Positions 17,201-24,342 of a DNA stretch of 64,000 bases are shown here, in pieces. The notes beneath the pieces are model-generated. The model ran no database searches. It saw only the letters and a program-made list of their open reading frames with translations, and was not told the origin of the DNA. A program made the translations under genes and the position numbers. Each line of letters starts with the position of its first letter. Position 1 is the first letter of the stretch. Source of the stretch: Butyricicoccus intestinisimiae (GTDB lineage Bacteria; Bacillota; Clostridia; Oscillospirales; Butyricicoccaceae); assembly GCF_018918345.1 (NCBI RefSeq), contig NZ_JAHLQI010000001.1:558001-622000 (forward strand). Direction: 5' to 3'.

Positions 17201-18089
17201 TTGTGCCTTCATAACATATAAATCGAAACTCATCCGAAATAACTGTTCCCCAGAAAGCATCCTCTCCAATTTTCTTGATGGTTTTCGGGATATAGATATT
17301 CGGCGTTTTATATCCGTAAAACGCCTTATCCGCAATTGCCGTGACCGGCTTGCCGCCCAGCTCCGACGGGATGACAAGGTTCTTTGCCGAACCGGTGTAG
17401 CCGGTAATCGTCGCTTCGTCGCCCGTTACGGTGTATGCAAAGCCGTTGGACTCCTGAATGGCGCAGATAATTTCTGCCTTCAGCAGCGGGTCATTATCAC
17501 TGCCAATCGAAATCTTACCCCAGTCTGTCTGCGAGCCGCCGTAATATACGGTTTTCAGAGCATCACAGTTGTAAAAAGCAGAATCTCCAATGCTCGTCAC
17601 ACTCTTTGGAATCGTCACTTTCGTCAGACTGCTGCAATTCCGAAAAGCACTATCTCCAATGCTCGTCACACCTTCCGGAATCGTTACTTCCGTCAGGCTG
17701 TCGCAATGTGCAAAAGCAAATCTCCCAATCTCCGTTACCGGCTTGCCACCCAGCTCCGACGGGATGACAAGGCTCTTCGCCGAACCGGTGTAGCCGGTAA
17801 TCGTCGCTTCGTCGCCCGTTACGGTGTATTCAAAGCCGTTTTCCGCGTTGGCTGTCTGCTGTTCGTTGTTCGTGTCGTCCTGTGCGTTGACCTGTGCGCA
17901 GTCCGTCAGCGGTGCTCCCTCTGCGCCGCACACGGCACAATCCATGTTGCGGGTTTCCTCCGTACACGCCGCGGTGCAGGTACACGCGGCAGACTGCACG
18001 TTGGTCTCTGTCTCTGCCGCCAGCGCCGGTGTCACCGTGCCCAGCGTCATGGTCAGCGCAAGTAAACTACTGCATACTTGTTTTTTCAT
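14271..18089 (-). CDS. BspA-like leucine-rich-repeat surface protein
   Basis: A 1272-residue exported protein. Residues 1-24 form a signal peptide (MKKQVCSSLLALTMTLGTVTPALA). The body contains many LRR_5-type repeats, such as KSVTSIGDSAFYNCDALKTV, grouped in large near-identical modules that each open with a YTVTGDEATITGYTGSAK-like segment. The C-terminal 210 residues are not LRR; they are tryptophan-rich with short cysteine pairs (CTICGATETGDC, CTVCGALD). No sortase signal or SLH domain is seen. Such proteins bind host or microbial surfaces (family knowledge). Near-identical modules in the DNA invite copy-number change by recombination. Confidence 0.9.
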   Translation of the reverse strand: MKKQVCSSLLALTMTLGTVTPALAAETETNVQSAACTCTAACTEETRNMDCAVCGAEGAPLTDCAQVNAQDDTNNEQQTANAENGFEYTVTGDEATITGYTGSAKSLVIPSELGGKPVTEIGRFAFAHCDSLTEVTIPEGVTSIGDSAFRNCSSLTKVTIPKSVTSIGDSAFYNCDALKTVYYGGSQTDWGKISIGSDNDPLLKAEIICAIQESNGFAYTVTGDEATITGYTGSAKNLVIPSELGGKPVTAIADKAFYGYKTPNIYIPKTIKKIGEDAFWGTVISDEFRFICYEGTKNEWANIAIQKGNEQLDPKYLEGDPPSARPYECNLSGDMVYQASDNAATLVRYFGADSKVDIPAELGGKPVTEIGVGAFGFCSSLTEVTIPKSVTSIGEMAFYDCGALATVYYGGTQEDWDALEKNIGEENTPLLNANIICAIQESNGFAYTVTGDEATITGYTGSAKNIVIPSELGGKPVTAIADKAFEGYKNMVNIYIPKTIKAIGEDAFQNATSNLIRFICYEGTENEWANIAIQKGNEELNPREFDDVAWFRLYECNLSGDMVYQASDDAATLVRYFGSDSKVDIPAELGGKPVTEIGEWAFAYYSSLPEVTIPKSVTSIRAFAFRSCGSLTKAIIPEGVTSIGESAFQSCGSLTEVTIPKSVTSIESFAFSECEALATVYYGGTQKDWDALKKNIGSDNDPLLSANVICAIQESNGFEYTVTGDEATITGYTGSAKNIVIPSELGGKPVTAIGEKAFEGYKNIVNIYIPKTIKAIGEDAFQNATSNLIRFICYEGTENEWANIAIQKGNEELNPREACFRLYECNLSGDMVYQASDDAATLVRYFGSDSKVDIPAELGGKPVTEIGDNAFAYYRSLTEVTIPKSVTSIGDGAFDSCSSLTEATISEGVTSIREFAFAYCSSLTEVTIPEGVTSIGVGAFQGCNNLTEVTIPKSVTSIGDRAFYDCEALATVYYGGTQEDWDALKKNIGEENTPLLNANVICKEKPKICKGGKEVKISNGAHEMRIHGKSYGTFTFAWVDDKAGWSIQNADGKYLSFDNGKLVLRDTAYVWKYDAKFYTKTEEKTSSGWGWWGRPSTKVTNWYLVGDGTDLSISKSDTNADVKLYDAMESTEHSFGKWTPAEDGKHTRTCTICGATETGDCTYENGACTVCGALDPDNASVSVSATVTKRTSGGGGWWWWNRPTTTTWEARITATGTGVDIDKVEYSDDGKHYLTGTSFTSDTEITKFYIRVTDSKGNVTKWLYENGKVTQK

Positions 18090-18287
18090 AACCTTCCTCC
18101 CAATTGTTTTGTCGTGGATAGCGGCTGTACGTCACCGCCACCTGTGTCCCCTGGCTGCTTTTGGCTGTGTCAATCACCTCCTGCTGATTTGAAAATCATA
18201 ACCTGAAACATCTGCCGCTCTGGCGTCCTTGCGCAAAGGGAGCTTCGGGCGGGATTGTACGCTTGCGTCAACAATTTACATGATTCA
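18090..18287 (-). other. Long 5' leader of the BspA-like gene
   Basis: About 190 bases separate the predicted transcription start from the start codon. The leader holds GC-rich segments that could fold and ends in GGGAGGAAGG before the ATG. One stretch (GGACGCCAGAGC, then CAGGTTATGA) recalls pieces of the c-di-GMP-I riboswitch consensus, but the full pattern is not met. I call no riboswitch. Confidence 0.3.
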
Positions 18288-18316
18288 ATTATACATTATT
18301 TTGGTCGGAATGTACA
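18288..18316 (-). promoter_or_regulatory. Promoter of the BspA-like gene
   Basis: TGTACA (18316-18311) and a perfect TATAAT (18293-18288) are 17 bp apart on the minus strand. Confidence 0.6.
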
Positions 18317-18432
18317 GAAAATATTTCCTCGGCGCGCAATTTTTTAACACTATATATAACCAGCGCAAATTAGAATTTCTATTTCTGCTGCCATATCATT
18401 TCAAATCTCCATTCATACTATTCCGGAAAGCA

Positions 18433-18475
18433 CGAAGCACCCGCCGTGATTGGCAGGTGCTTCGCTCCTTTTTTT
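18433..18475 (+). terminator. Rho-independent terminator facing plus
   Basis: CGAAGCACC (18433-18441) pairs with GGTGCTTCG (18456-18464), with three more pairs past one mismatch, and CTCC plus seven T follow on the plus strand. No plus-strand gene precedes it. It may act on antisense transcripts, or the hairpin may serve the ABC permease gene on the other strand. Confidence 0.65.
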
Positions 18476-18570
18476 CCTGATTCGTGCATTTATCCGTTAT
18501 TCTTCTTGCATCAAGCATTACCGCAGTCTGCCAGATAAGCATGTTACAATTCAGATATTCCTTTTACTTG

Positions 18571-21000
18571 CTATCCCTGATACCGGATTCTTTCAACCAG
18601 CGTTTCCTTTTTCAGATTACTGCTTAAAACGAGGGAAAGCACAATTTGTAGAACACCAACCAGAAGAATCATAACAAGAATCGGGATAAGAGGAACGTGA
18701 TAAACGTTCATTCCAAAAATTCCATTATGCTTCGCATAGGAAAACAGTGCATAGCCAAGTGGCAGACCAACGATAAGTGCTACACATATGGTGCCAACCG
18801 TAAAAATCAGTCCCTGTAACTGCAGGCATAAATTTAATTGTTTATTTGTCATACCCACAGCCTGTAATACACCGTATTCCTGCTTCTTCGTGGTGATATT
18901 GATGATCATGGTGTTTGCCAGATTCATAAACCCAATGAGACCGACAATTGCCATGAACAGATAGCAGCCAAGCTTCATCATACGGCTTGCGTATTCTGCG
19001 GTTTGCAATTCTGCGTGATAGGTGTTCAGCTTGATATGAGAAGTATCGGAGAGCAGGTCATTCAGGCTTTGCTCTACAGATGCCACATCTTTTTTATCAC
19101 AGTCCACCCACAGATAGCCATAGGCTGTTCCCCTCGGATTCATGGAACGGTATACTTCTTCCGGAATGACCAGATAAGTGTCCGCGCTTACAAAGGAGCC
19201 TGCGATTTTTCCATGATAGGTATAGGTTCCGCTTCCGTTATCAAAGTTGAATGTAATCGGTGCACCCGCAGAATACCCGTCAGCTTCCATCCACATGGAC
19301 CAGCCAAAGAAAACATCCCCGTTTTTGACAGCCTGTGCATAGTCCATGGAACCGATATCGCCATCCTCGCGCATCATTTCAAAATCCTCTTGATTTACGA
19401 TTGCAACCGGAAATTTTGTTCCGTTCAGATCTGCAGAGACGATTTCTCTCGTCAGTACATCCGTTACACCGGGGATGGATTTGATTTCTTTAATCAAAGA
19501 ATCATTCAGTGGGTTGTTCTGTAGGATTGTGTCCAGATTATTCTCCGAATAGGCTTCATCATAATTCTGGGAATAATCCAGCTGCAGTTCAAATTGTCCA
19601 TGATTAACGGAAAGACGCGCCTCGTGCTCCGTGTCAATATTTCCTACATAATTAGAGATAATTACAAACAATACACAGGAAAGCCCCATGGTAAGAATCG
19701 TAGCAATGGTTCTTTTCGGATTGCCTGTCACATTTGCCATTGCCATGGAGAAAACGGTGACATCTTTTCTGCCTTTTCGTCTGCCCTGTTTTTGCGTTTT
19801 GGAGCCGCCAAAATACCGTGTCGCTTCGATGGGTGAAATCCGGGAAACAATTTTCATGGGTTTGCGCAGAGCCAAAACGACCGTAAGAAACGATACCAAA
19901 ATGCAGATGAGCATAATTGTCAGTGAAAACAGAGGCACCTGATGGTTCTTGATTCCGGACGATACCAGATTTCCCTGCTCCACCAGCCAGTTGAAGCTGA
20001 CTTTTGCAATCAGGAAACCAAACAGCAGCCCCAGCGGTATCGAAGGAACCGCCAGAAGAATGCCCTCACGAAAGATCAACTGCTTCATCTGCTTTCTGGT
20101 TGCACCCAGCGCCTTGATTTTTCCGTACTCCTGAACCTTCTGGGCGATCCCGACCTGGAAGATATTATAAATGACCACAACGGAAAACAGCACGATTCCG
20201 AGGATCAGGGTTCCACAAACCACAATCATTTCATAGCTCGGCTGCAAGACCCATTGCAGGTAGAGGTCATTGATAATCACGTTTTTCTGGTCAATGCCGC
20301 AGGAATCCGCGATTTCTTTTATAACAGGCGCAACATTATTCATAGATACATTTGCAGAATCGCTCAAGGTAAAATAGATATTATATTGCCTGTCACCCTC
20401 CGCAACACGCTCATTATAAAAATCCTGCGAACCGAATACAACATAGGAAGCCTCGATGGTATATTCATCCCGATCATATAGGATTCCGCTGACAACAAAT
20501 TCTTCCGGCTTATATTCTGACTGCATCCCTGCGCGGTAATCCAGTGTAACCGTATCTCCGATCTTTACATCACCATACCCCATTGCACGAAAAAATGCTC
20601 TTCCTGCGGCAATTTCCTGCATTTTTTCCGGATACTTTCCTTCCTTCAACTCATATTCTTTATTATAAGGAAGCATTTTTCTTGCAGTCTCATCCATGCA
20701 GACAAACCCGCCTTTTTCATTGCCTTTTATGATACCTTCGGTGCACATAGTGCCTGTAGCATCTATTTCCGCACGGCGGTTTACTTCTTTTAACTGCGAT
20801 CCGTCTGCGGCGATAAACAGGCCGTAGTTGCTTCCGTATGAGCTTGCAGCCTGATCCTTCTGTAAGAGGATCAGTCCATTTCCAATTGTACTGATAATGA
20901 CCAGAAGCATGGTAGTCAGGCAAATCGCCGTCATAATGAGGACACTTCTTGTCCGATTTCTTTTGTCGTTGCTGAATGCAATTTTGCTGATCGTCCTCAA
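18571..21000 (-). CDS. ABC transporter permease, FtsX/MacB-type
   Basis: An 809-residue permease. An N-terminal membrane helix (SVLIMTAICLTTMLLVIISTIG) precedes a large extracytoplasmic domain of about 220 residues. Three helices of the FtsX core follow (from ILGIVLFSVVVIYNIFQVGI), then a second extracytoplasmic domain and a second FtsX core at the C-terminus with NTMIINITTKKQEYGVLQAVGMT. The TTG start overlaps the ATPase stop. With the two-component genes upstream, a role in sensing or removing antimicrobial peptides is the usual one for this arrangement; the substrate is unknown. Confidence 0.9.
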   Translation of the reverse strand: MRTISKIAFSNDKRNRTRSVLIMTAICLTTMLLVIISTIGNGLILLQKDQAASSYGSNYGLFIAADGSQLKEVNRRAEIDATGTMCTEGIIKGNEKGGFVCMDETARKMLPYNKEYELKEGKYPEKMQEIAAGRAFFRAMGYGDVKIGDTVTLDYRAGMQSEYKPEEFVVSGILYDRDEYTIEASYVVFGSQDFYNERVAEGDRQYNIYFTLSDSANVSMNNVAPVIKEIADSCGIDQKNVIINDLYLQWVLQPSYEMIVVCGTLILGIVLFSVVVIYNIFQVGIAQKVQEYGKIKALGATRKQMKQLIFREGILLAVPSIPLGLLFGFLIAKVSFNWLVEQGNLVSSGIKNHQVPLFSLTIMLICILVSFLTVVLALRKPMKIVSRISPIEATRYFGGSKTQKQGRRKGRKDVTVFSMAMANVTGNPKRTIATILTMGLSCVLFVIISNYVGNIDTEHEARLSVNHGQFELQLDYSQNYDEAYSENNLDTILQNNPLNDSLIKEIKSIPGVTDVLTREIVSADLNGTKFPVAIVNQEDFEMMREDGDIGSMDYAQAVKNGDVFFGWSMWMEADGYSAGAPITFNFDNGSGTYTYHGKIAGSFVSADTYLVIPEEVYRSMNPRGTAYGYLWVDCDKKDVASVEQSLNDLLSDTSHIKLNTYHAELQTAEYASRMMKLGCYLFMAIVGLIGFMNLANTMIINITTKKQEYGVLQAVGMTNKQLNLCLQLQGLIFTVGTICVALIVGLPLGYALFSYAKHNGIFGMNVYHVPLIPILVMILLVGVLQIVLSLVLSSNLKKETLVERIRYQG

Positions 21001-21671
21001 TTGAAATCCACCACCTGTCCATCCTCGATGACTAAAATACGGTCAGCAACCTGCGCGATCTCATCATCATGGGTAATCATTACAATCGTCTGTCCATATT
21101 TTTTTGCGCTCATTTTCAGCAGCGCGATCACCTCGTCACTTGTCTTGGAATCAAGATTTCCGGTTGGCTCGTCCGCAAACAAAATCTCCGGTCTGTTTAC
21201 CAAGGCTCTTGCAATCGCAACGCGCTGCTGCTGTCCTCCGGAGAGGGTATTCGGAAGATTATGAATCCGGTGTTTAAGACCCAGTGTGGTGATAATATCA
21301 TTGACATAAGCTTTATCCACTTTTTTTCCGTCAAGCCCCAACGGAAGAACGATATTTTCCCACACATTGATGGAGGATACCAGATTGAATGCCTGAAATA
21401 CAAATCCGATCTTTCTTCTCCGGAAAACGGCAAGCTGATCCTCCTTCATGGAATACAGGTCCTTGTCAGACAAGATCACGCTGCCGCTGGTTGGTGTATC
21501 CAGCCCGCCCAGCATATGCAGCAGGGTACTTTTTCCGGAGCCGGATTTTCCGACAATGGCGACAAATTCTCCCTGTTGAATCTGGATATTCACATGATTG
21601 ACGGCTTTGACCTGATTTTCCCCCGTCCCATAAAATTTGCAAAGCTGATTCGTTTCTAATATCACGCCCAC
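20997..21671 (-). CDS. ABC transporter ATP-binding protein, MacB/LolD-type
   Basis: A 224-residue ATPase with Walker A GKSGSGKST, signature LSGGQQQRVAIARAL, Walker B ILFADEPTGNLDS and the switch histidine in VMITHDDEIA. The fingerprint is that of the MacB/LolD/BceA group, which partners FtsX-type permeases. The GTG start has GGAGG eight bases before it. Its stop overlaps the permease start. A terminator separates it from the kinase gene upstream, so it probably has its own response-regulator-dependent promoter. Confidence 0.93.
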   Translation of the reverse strand: MGVILETNQLCKFYGTGENQVKAVNHVNIQIQQGEFVAIVGKSGSGKSTLLHMLGGLDTPTSGSVILSDKDLYSMKEDQLAVFRRRKIGFVFQAFNLVSSINVWENIVLPLGLDGKKVDKAYVNDIITTLGLKHRIHNLPNTLSGGQQQRVAIARALVNRPEILFADEPTGNLDSKTSDEVIALLKMSAKKYGQTIVMITHDDEIAQVADRILVIEDGQVVDFN

Positions 21672-21740
21672 TCCAATGGCCTCCTTTTCTTATTTACCAG
21701 CATTGTATCAAAGGAACCTTTCATTTCACTTTCAAAAAGA

Positions 21741-21776
21741 GAGCAGAAGTCTTACAGATTTGAAAGACTTCTGCTC
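21741..21776 (-). terminator. Terminator between histidine kinase and ABC genes
   Basis: GAGCAGAAGTCTT and AAGACTTCTGCTC form a perfect 13-bp stem. On the minus strand TCTCTTTTTG follows, so it should stop transcripts from the two-component genes before the ABC genes. Confidence 0.85.
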
Positions 21777-21783
21777 ATCATCT

Positions 21784-23034
21784 CTACGAAAGTCCATTTT
21801 CCGGCAGCTGAATCAAAAAGGTACTTCCTTTTCTGACTTTGCCGGAGGCTACCGTGATTGTCCCACCATGCTGCTCAATAATCTGTCTGGACAGATACAG
21901 ACCGATGCCAGTTCCGCTCTTTTCGCGGACTTCCGGCGCAGTCCCTCTGTAAAACCGCTGGAATATTTTATGGTATTCACTCTGCGGGATTCCGATTCCC
22001 TGATCCTCGATCTCAATTCTCACAAAGCCAGTTCTTTTTTGTAGACGGATCGTGATTTTTGAATGTTCTGGGCTGTATTTGATGGCATTGTCCAAAACAT
22101 TAATGATTGCTTCTCCAAGCCAACGTTTATCCTGCATGAGTGCACAATGCTCCAGTGATTCGTTGCAGTCGAAAATAAGTTCTATCCCTTTCTCCGCTGC
22201 CTTTGGATACGTTCGGTTTACTGCGGAGATGATCGTATCCATAATGGGAAGTGTTTTCTGATCAAGCTGAATCAAACCTGTCTCCAGTTTGGATATTTCC
22301 AGCAGAGACTGCAGCAATGTTTCCAATCCGTCCAATGCACTCCGGCAGCGGATGCGAAATTCCTGTTGCTCCGTCTCACTCAGATTGTTCCGCAGCAATA
22401 TGCTAAAGCAGGTATCCAAGGCTGCAACCGGGGTTTTCAGCTGATGGGAAATGTCGGATACCATTTCCTTTGTGCTTTCCTTCTCCGCTCTGGCTTCCTC
22501 TTGCAGCAGCTGGATATGATGTCCGATTGCTTCAAGCTGAAATTTCAGTCTTCCCTGCCCGACATGATCTTCTGTGTCCGGCACTACCTCAAAGTGATTT
22601 TCCCGAAATGCAATCAGGATTTGCTCTAGCTGCTCCAATCGTTTCCGACTTTCTTTCGCCTCAGCTTTCTTCCGGTAAAACAGGAACGTTAGCAAAGACA
22701 GACATAGCACTGCACTTGTACAGCCGGTTATCATGATATTCTGCCGGAAGTGCACATAAAACGAAGTCCCTTTGTTTTCCCAGTACCCGTATTGCTCTAA
22801 TAATTGCTTACCTTGTTCATTGGCTTGATGGTCGTTTCCTTTCAGCCATCCTGCGGCAACATCCATGCCGGTGGTCTCTGCGCCCGCCGCAACTTCTGTC
22901 AGGATATCCATTTTACATTGATAATCCTGATAATATAAATAGGCGGTAAAGCAGTTCAATACCGCAAAAAAGAGTAGAACCGGCAGCACCAGTGACAAGG
23001 CATCAACCCACTTTTTACGATGTCGTTTCGTCAC
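21784..23034 (-). CDS. Sensor histidine kinase
   Basis: A 416-residue membrane kinase. Two membrane helices (LSLVLPVLLFFAVLNCFTAYLY and ITGCTSAVLCLSLLTFLFY) flank a short external loop of about 65 residues. HisKA follows with SDISHQLKTPVAAL (phospho-acceptor His), then the HATPase domain with NVLDNAIKYSP, DQGIGIP and GTGIGLYLS. The start is the GTG at 23034, which has GGAGG upstream and overlaps the regulator stop as GTGA. The partner is the adjacent response regulator. Likely output is the ABC transporter downstream. Confidence 0.93.
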   Translation of the reverse strand: MTKRHRKKWVDALSLVLPVLLFFAVLNCFTAYLYYQDYQCKMDILTEVAAGAETTGMDVAAGWLKGNDHQANEQGKQLLEQYGYWENKGTSFYVHFRQNIMITGCTSAVLCLSLLTFLFYRKKAEAKESRKRLEQLEQILIAFRENHFEVVPDTEDHVGQGRLKFQLEAIGHHIQLLQEEARAEKESTKEMVSDISHQLKTPVAALDTCFSILLRNNLSETEQQEFRIRCRSALDGLETLLQSLLEISKLETGLIQLDQKTLPIMDTIISAVNRTYPKAAEKGIELIFDCNESLEHCALMQDKRWLGEAIINVLDNAIKYSPEHSKITIRLQKRTGFVRIEIEDQGIGIPQSEYHKIFQRFYRGTAPEVREKSGTGIGLYLSRQIIEQHGGTITVASGKVRKGSTFLIQLPENGLS

Positions 23035-23720
23035 TGACTTACCTCCTGATTCCATATATACCCAAGCCCGCGGATGTTTTTAATATAGACCGGTGCAGCC
23101 GGATTGTCTTCGATTTTCTCACGGAGTCTTCTGATATTGACAGCGATTGTATTTTCATCCACAAAATTCCCTTCCAGATCAAACACATTTTCCAATATTT
23201 GTGTTTTTGAAAGAATCTGTTTCGGGTTTTGAAGAAAAAAGGACAGCATTTTCAACTCCGTTTTTGTCAAACTGATTTCACGACTTTTTATCAGGACTTT
23301 CATTTCTCCTGCGATAAATACGATATCTCCCGAAATCATCTTTCCGGCTTCCGTTTTCTCCTGTCTGCGGCGGAAATGTGCTTCTATTTTCAAAAGAAGT
23401 ACCGAAAGACTAAACGGCTTTGTAATATAATCATCTGCCCCTGCTTCATATCCCATGACCTGATCTGTCTCCTGATCTAACGCGGTAAGACAGATAATAT
23501 ATACATTTTGACAATTCCGCATCCATCTGACAAGCTCTAATCCGTTTCCATCCGGAAGATTCACATCACAAATGGCAACATCCACATTATTATCACTTGC
23601 AATTCTTTTCGCTTTTTTCACTGATTCTGCTGAAAAAACCTCATATCCGGATTTTTTCAGTGAAAAAGTGATTCCACGATTCAAGTTTTCATCGTCCTCA
23701 ACCACAAGGATATTTGGCAT
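23031..23720 (-). CDS. OmpR-family response regulator
   Basis: A 229-residue DNA-binding response regulator. The receiver domain has the acidic pair in VVEDDENL, the phospho-acceptor Asp in VAICDVNLPDG (near 53) and the conserved Lys in DYITKPFSL. The C-terminal winged helix shows NTIAVNIRRLREKIED and the ending IKNIRGLGYIW. GAGAGGTGC precedes the ATG. It is the first gene of the two-component unit, with remnant DNA upstream. Confidence 0.94.
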   Translation of the reverse strand: MPNILVVEDDENLNRGITFSLKKSGYEVFSAESVKKAKRIASDNNVDVAICDVNLPDGNGLELVRWMRNCQNVYIICLTALDQETDQVMGYEAGADDYITKPFSLSVLLLKIEAHFRRRQEKTEAGKMISGDIVFIAGEMKVLIKSREISLTKTELKMLSFFLQNPKQILSKTQILENVFDLEGNFVDENTIAVNIRRLREKIEDNPAAPVYIKNIRGLGYIWNQEVSQ

Positions 23721-23740
23721 AGCATATGCACCTCTCTTTA

Positions 23741-24193
23741 TTAACTATTCATCTTAAAATGCTTCAATGCCTCCACAATTGCACTCTCTTTATCTTCTGG
23801 ACACTGCGGTTGCCTGCTATCTTCATTTTTAGGTAAATTATAATTCTTTCCAACCTCAATTCCGCATTTTCTCTTTACCTATGAGATATACAGATTGGAA
23901 ACCTTCATGTTTTCTTCATAAGCCTTGACCATATCCACTTGAAAGCAGGTCATTATCCTGCTTGAAAACTGTTGACAGGCTAACAGCTTACTTTTAAGCG
24001 TAAACTTTTCAAGTACTTTTAAGAATTCCAAACTGCTATGAACTAAGTTTTCTTCCATAGACAATACTGCCTCCACTTCCATAACATCTATTCCACTGCC
24101 AACTCTGTCTCTTAATATCGAGTAGCCTAAACTGCGGTCAGCTCTGACAACAATTTCAGTGCCACAACCTATGACATCTAATCCACAGCCTAA
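23741..24193 (-). pseudogene. Decayed gene with C-terminal extension of an RNA-methyltransferase-like protein
   Basis: One reading frame is open from about 24193 to a TAG at 23881 and continues in the same frame to TAA at 23741. No start codon exists at the 5' end. The last part (KVSNLYIS, stop, VKRKCGIEVGKNYNLP, then SRQPQCPEDKESAIVEALKHF) matches, from memory, an extension seen at the C-terminus of RlmD/RumA-like proteins in Clostridia. A divergent version of the same segment occurs in the protein at 36167-36517 (KLSSLEIAQVKRANGLELRK). The middle part (MEVEAVLSMEENLVHSS) is unrecognised. Confidence 0.55.
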
Positions 24194-24269
24194 ACCCTAC
24201 TGCATTTTTCCGACCATCCACTTTTTCTTCGGTCAGACTAAAAAGTAGATATGTTTCCCTACAAGAAAA

Positions 24270-24321
24270 CCGAGCTTTCCGCAAGGCTTCTCTGATGATA
24301 CTAACCTCGCAAAAAGCCCGG
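24270..24321. repeat. Structured repeat, copy 2 (hairpin downstream of the serine recombinase)
   Basis: The hairpin CCGAGCTTT...AAAGCCCGG matches copy 1 at 14142-14193. The shared stretch includes the last codons of the recombinase (VCLLSKK) and the following 100 bp, so it probably belongs to the recombinase element. Confidence 0.7.
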
Positions 24322-24342
24322 AAATACGCCACTTTTCAGCAC

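Noticed and set aside
14271-18089. Repeated short blocks in the BspA-like gene taken as a CRISPR array
   Set aside because: The repeats are in-frame LRR codons with irregular spacing and no unique spacers; no cas genes are present.
18090-18287. c-di-GMP riboswitch before the BspA-like gene
   Set aside because: Only scattered consensus pieces are present; the conserved core and the P1 pairing could not be completed.
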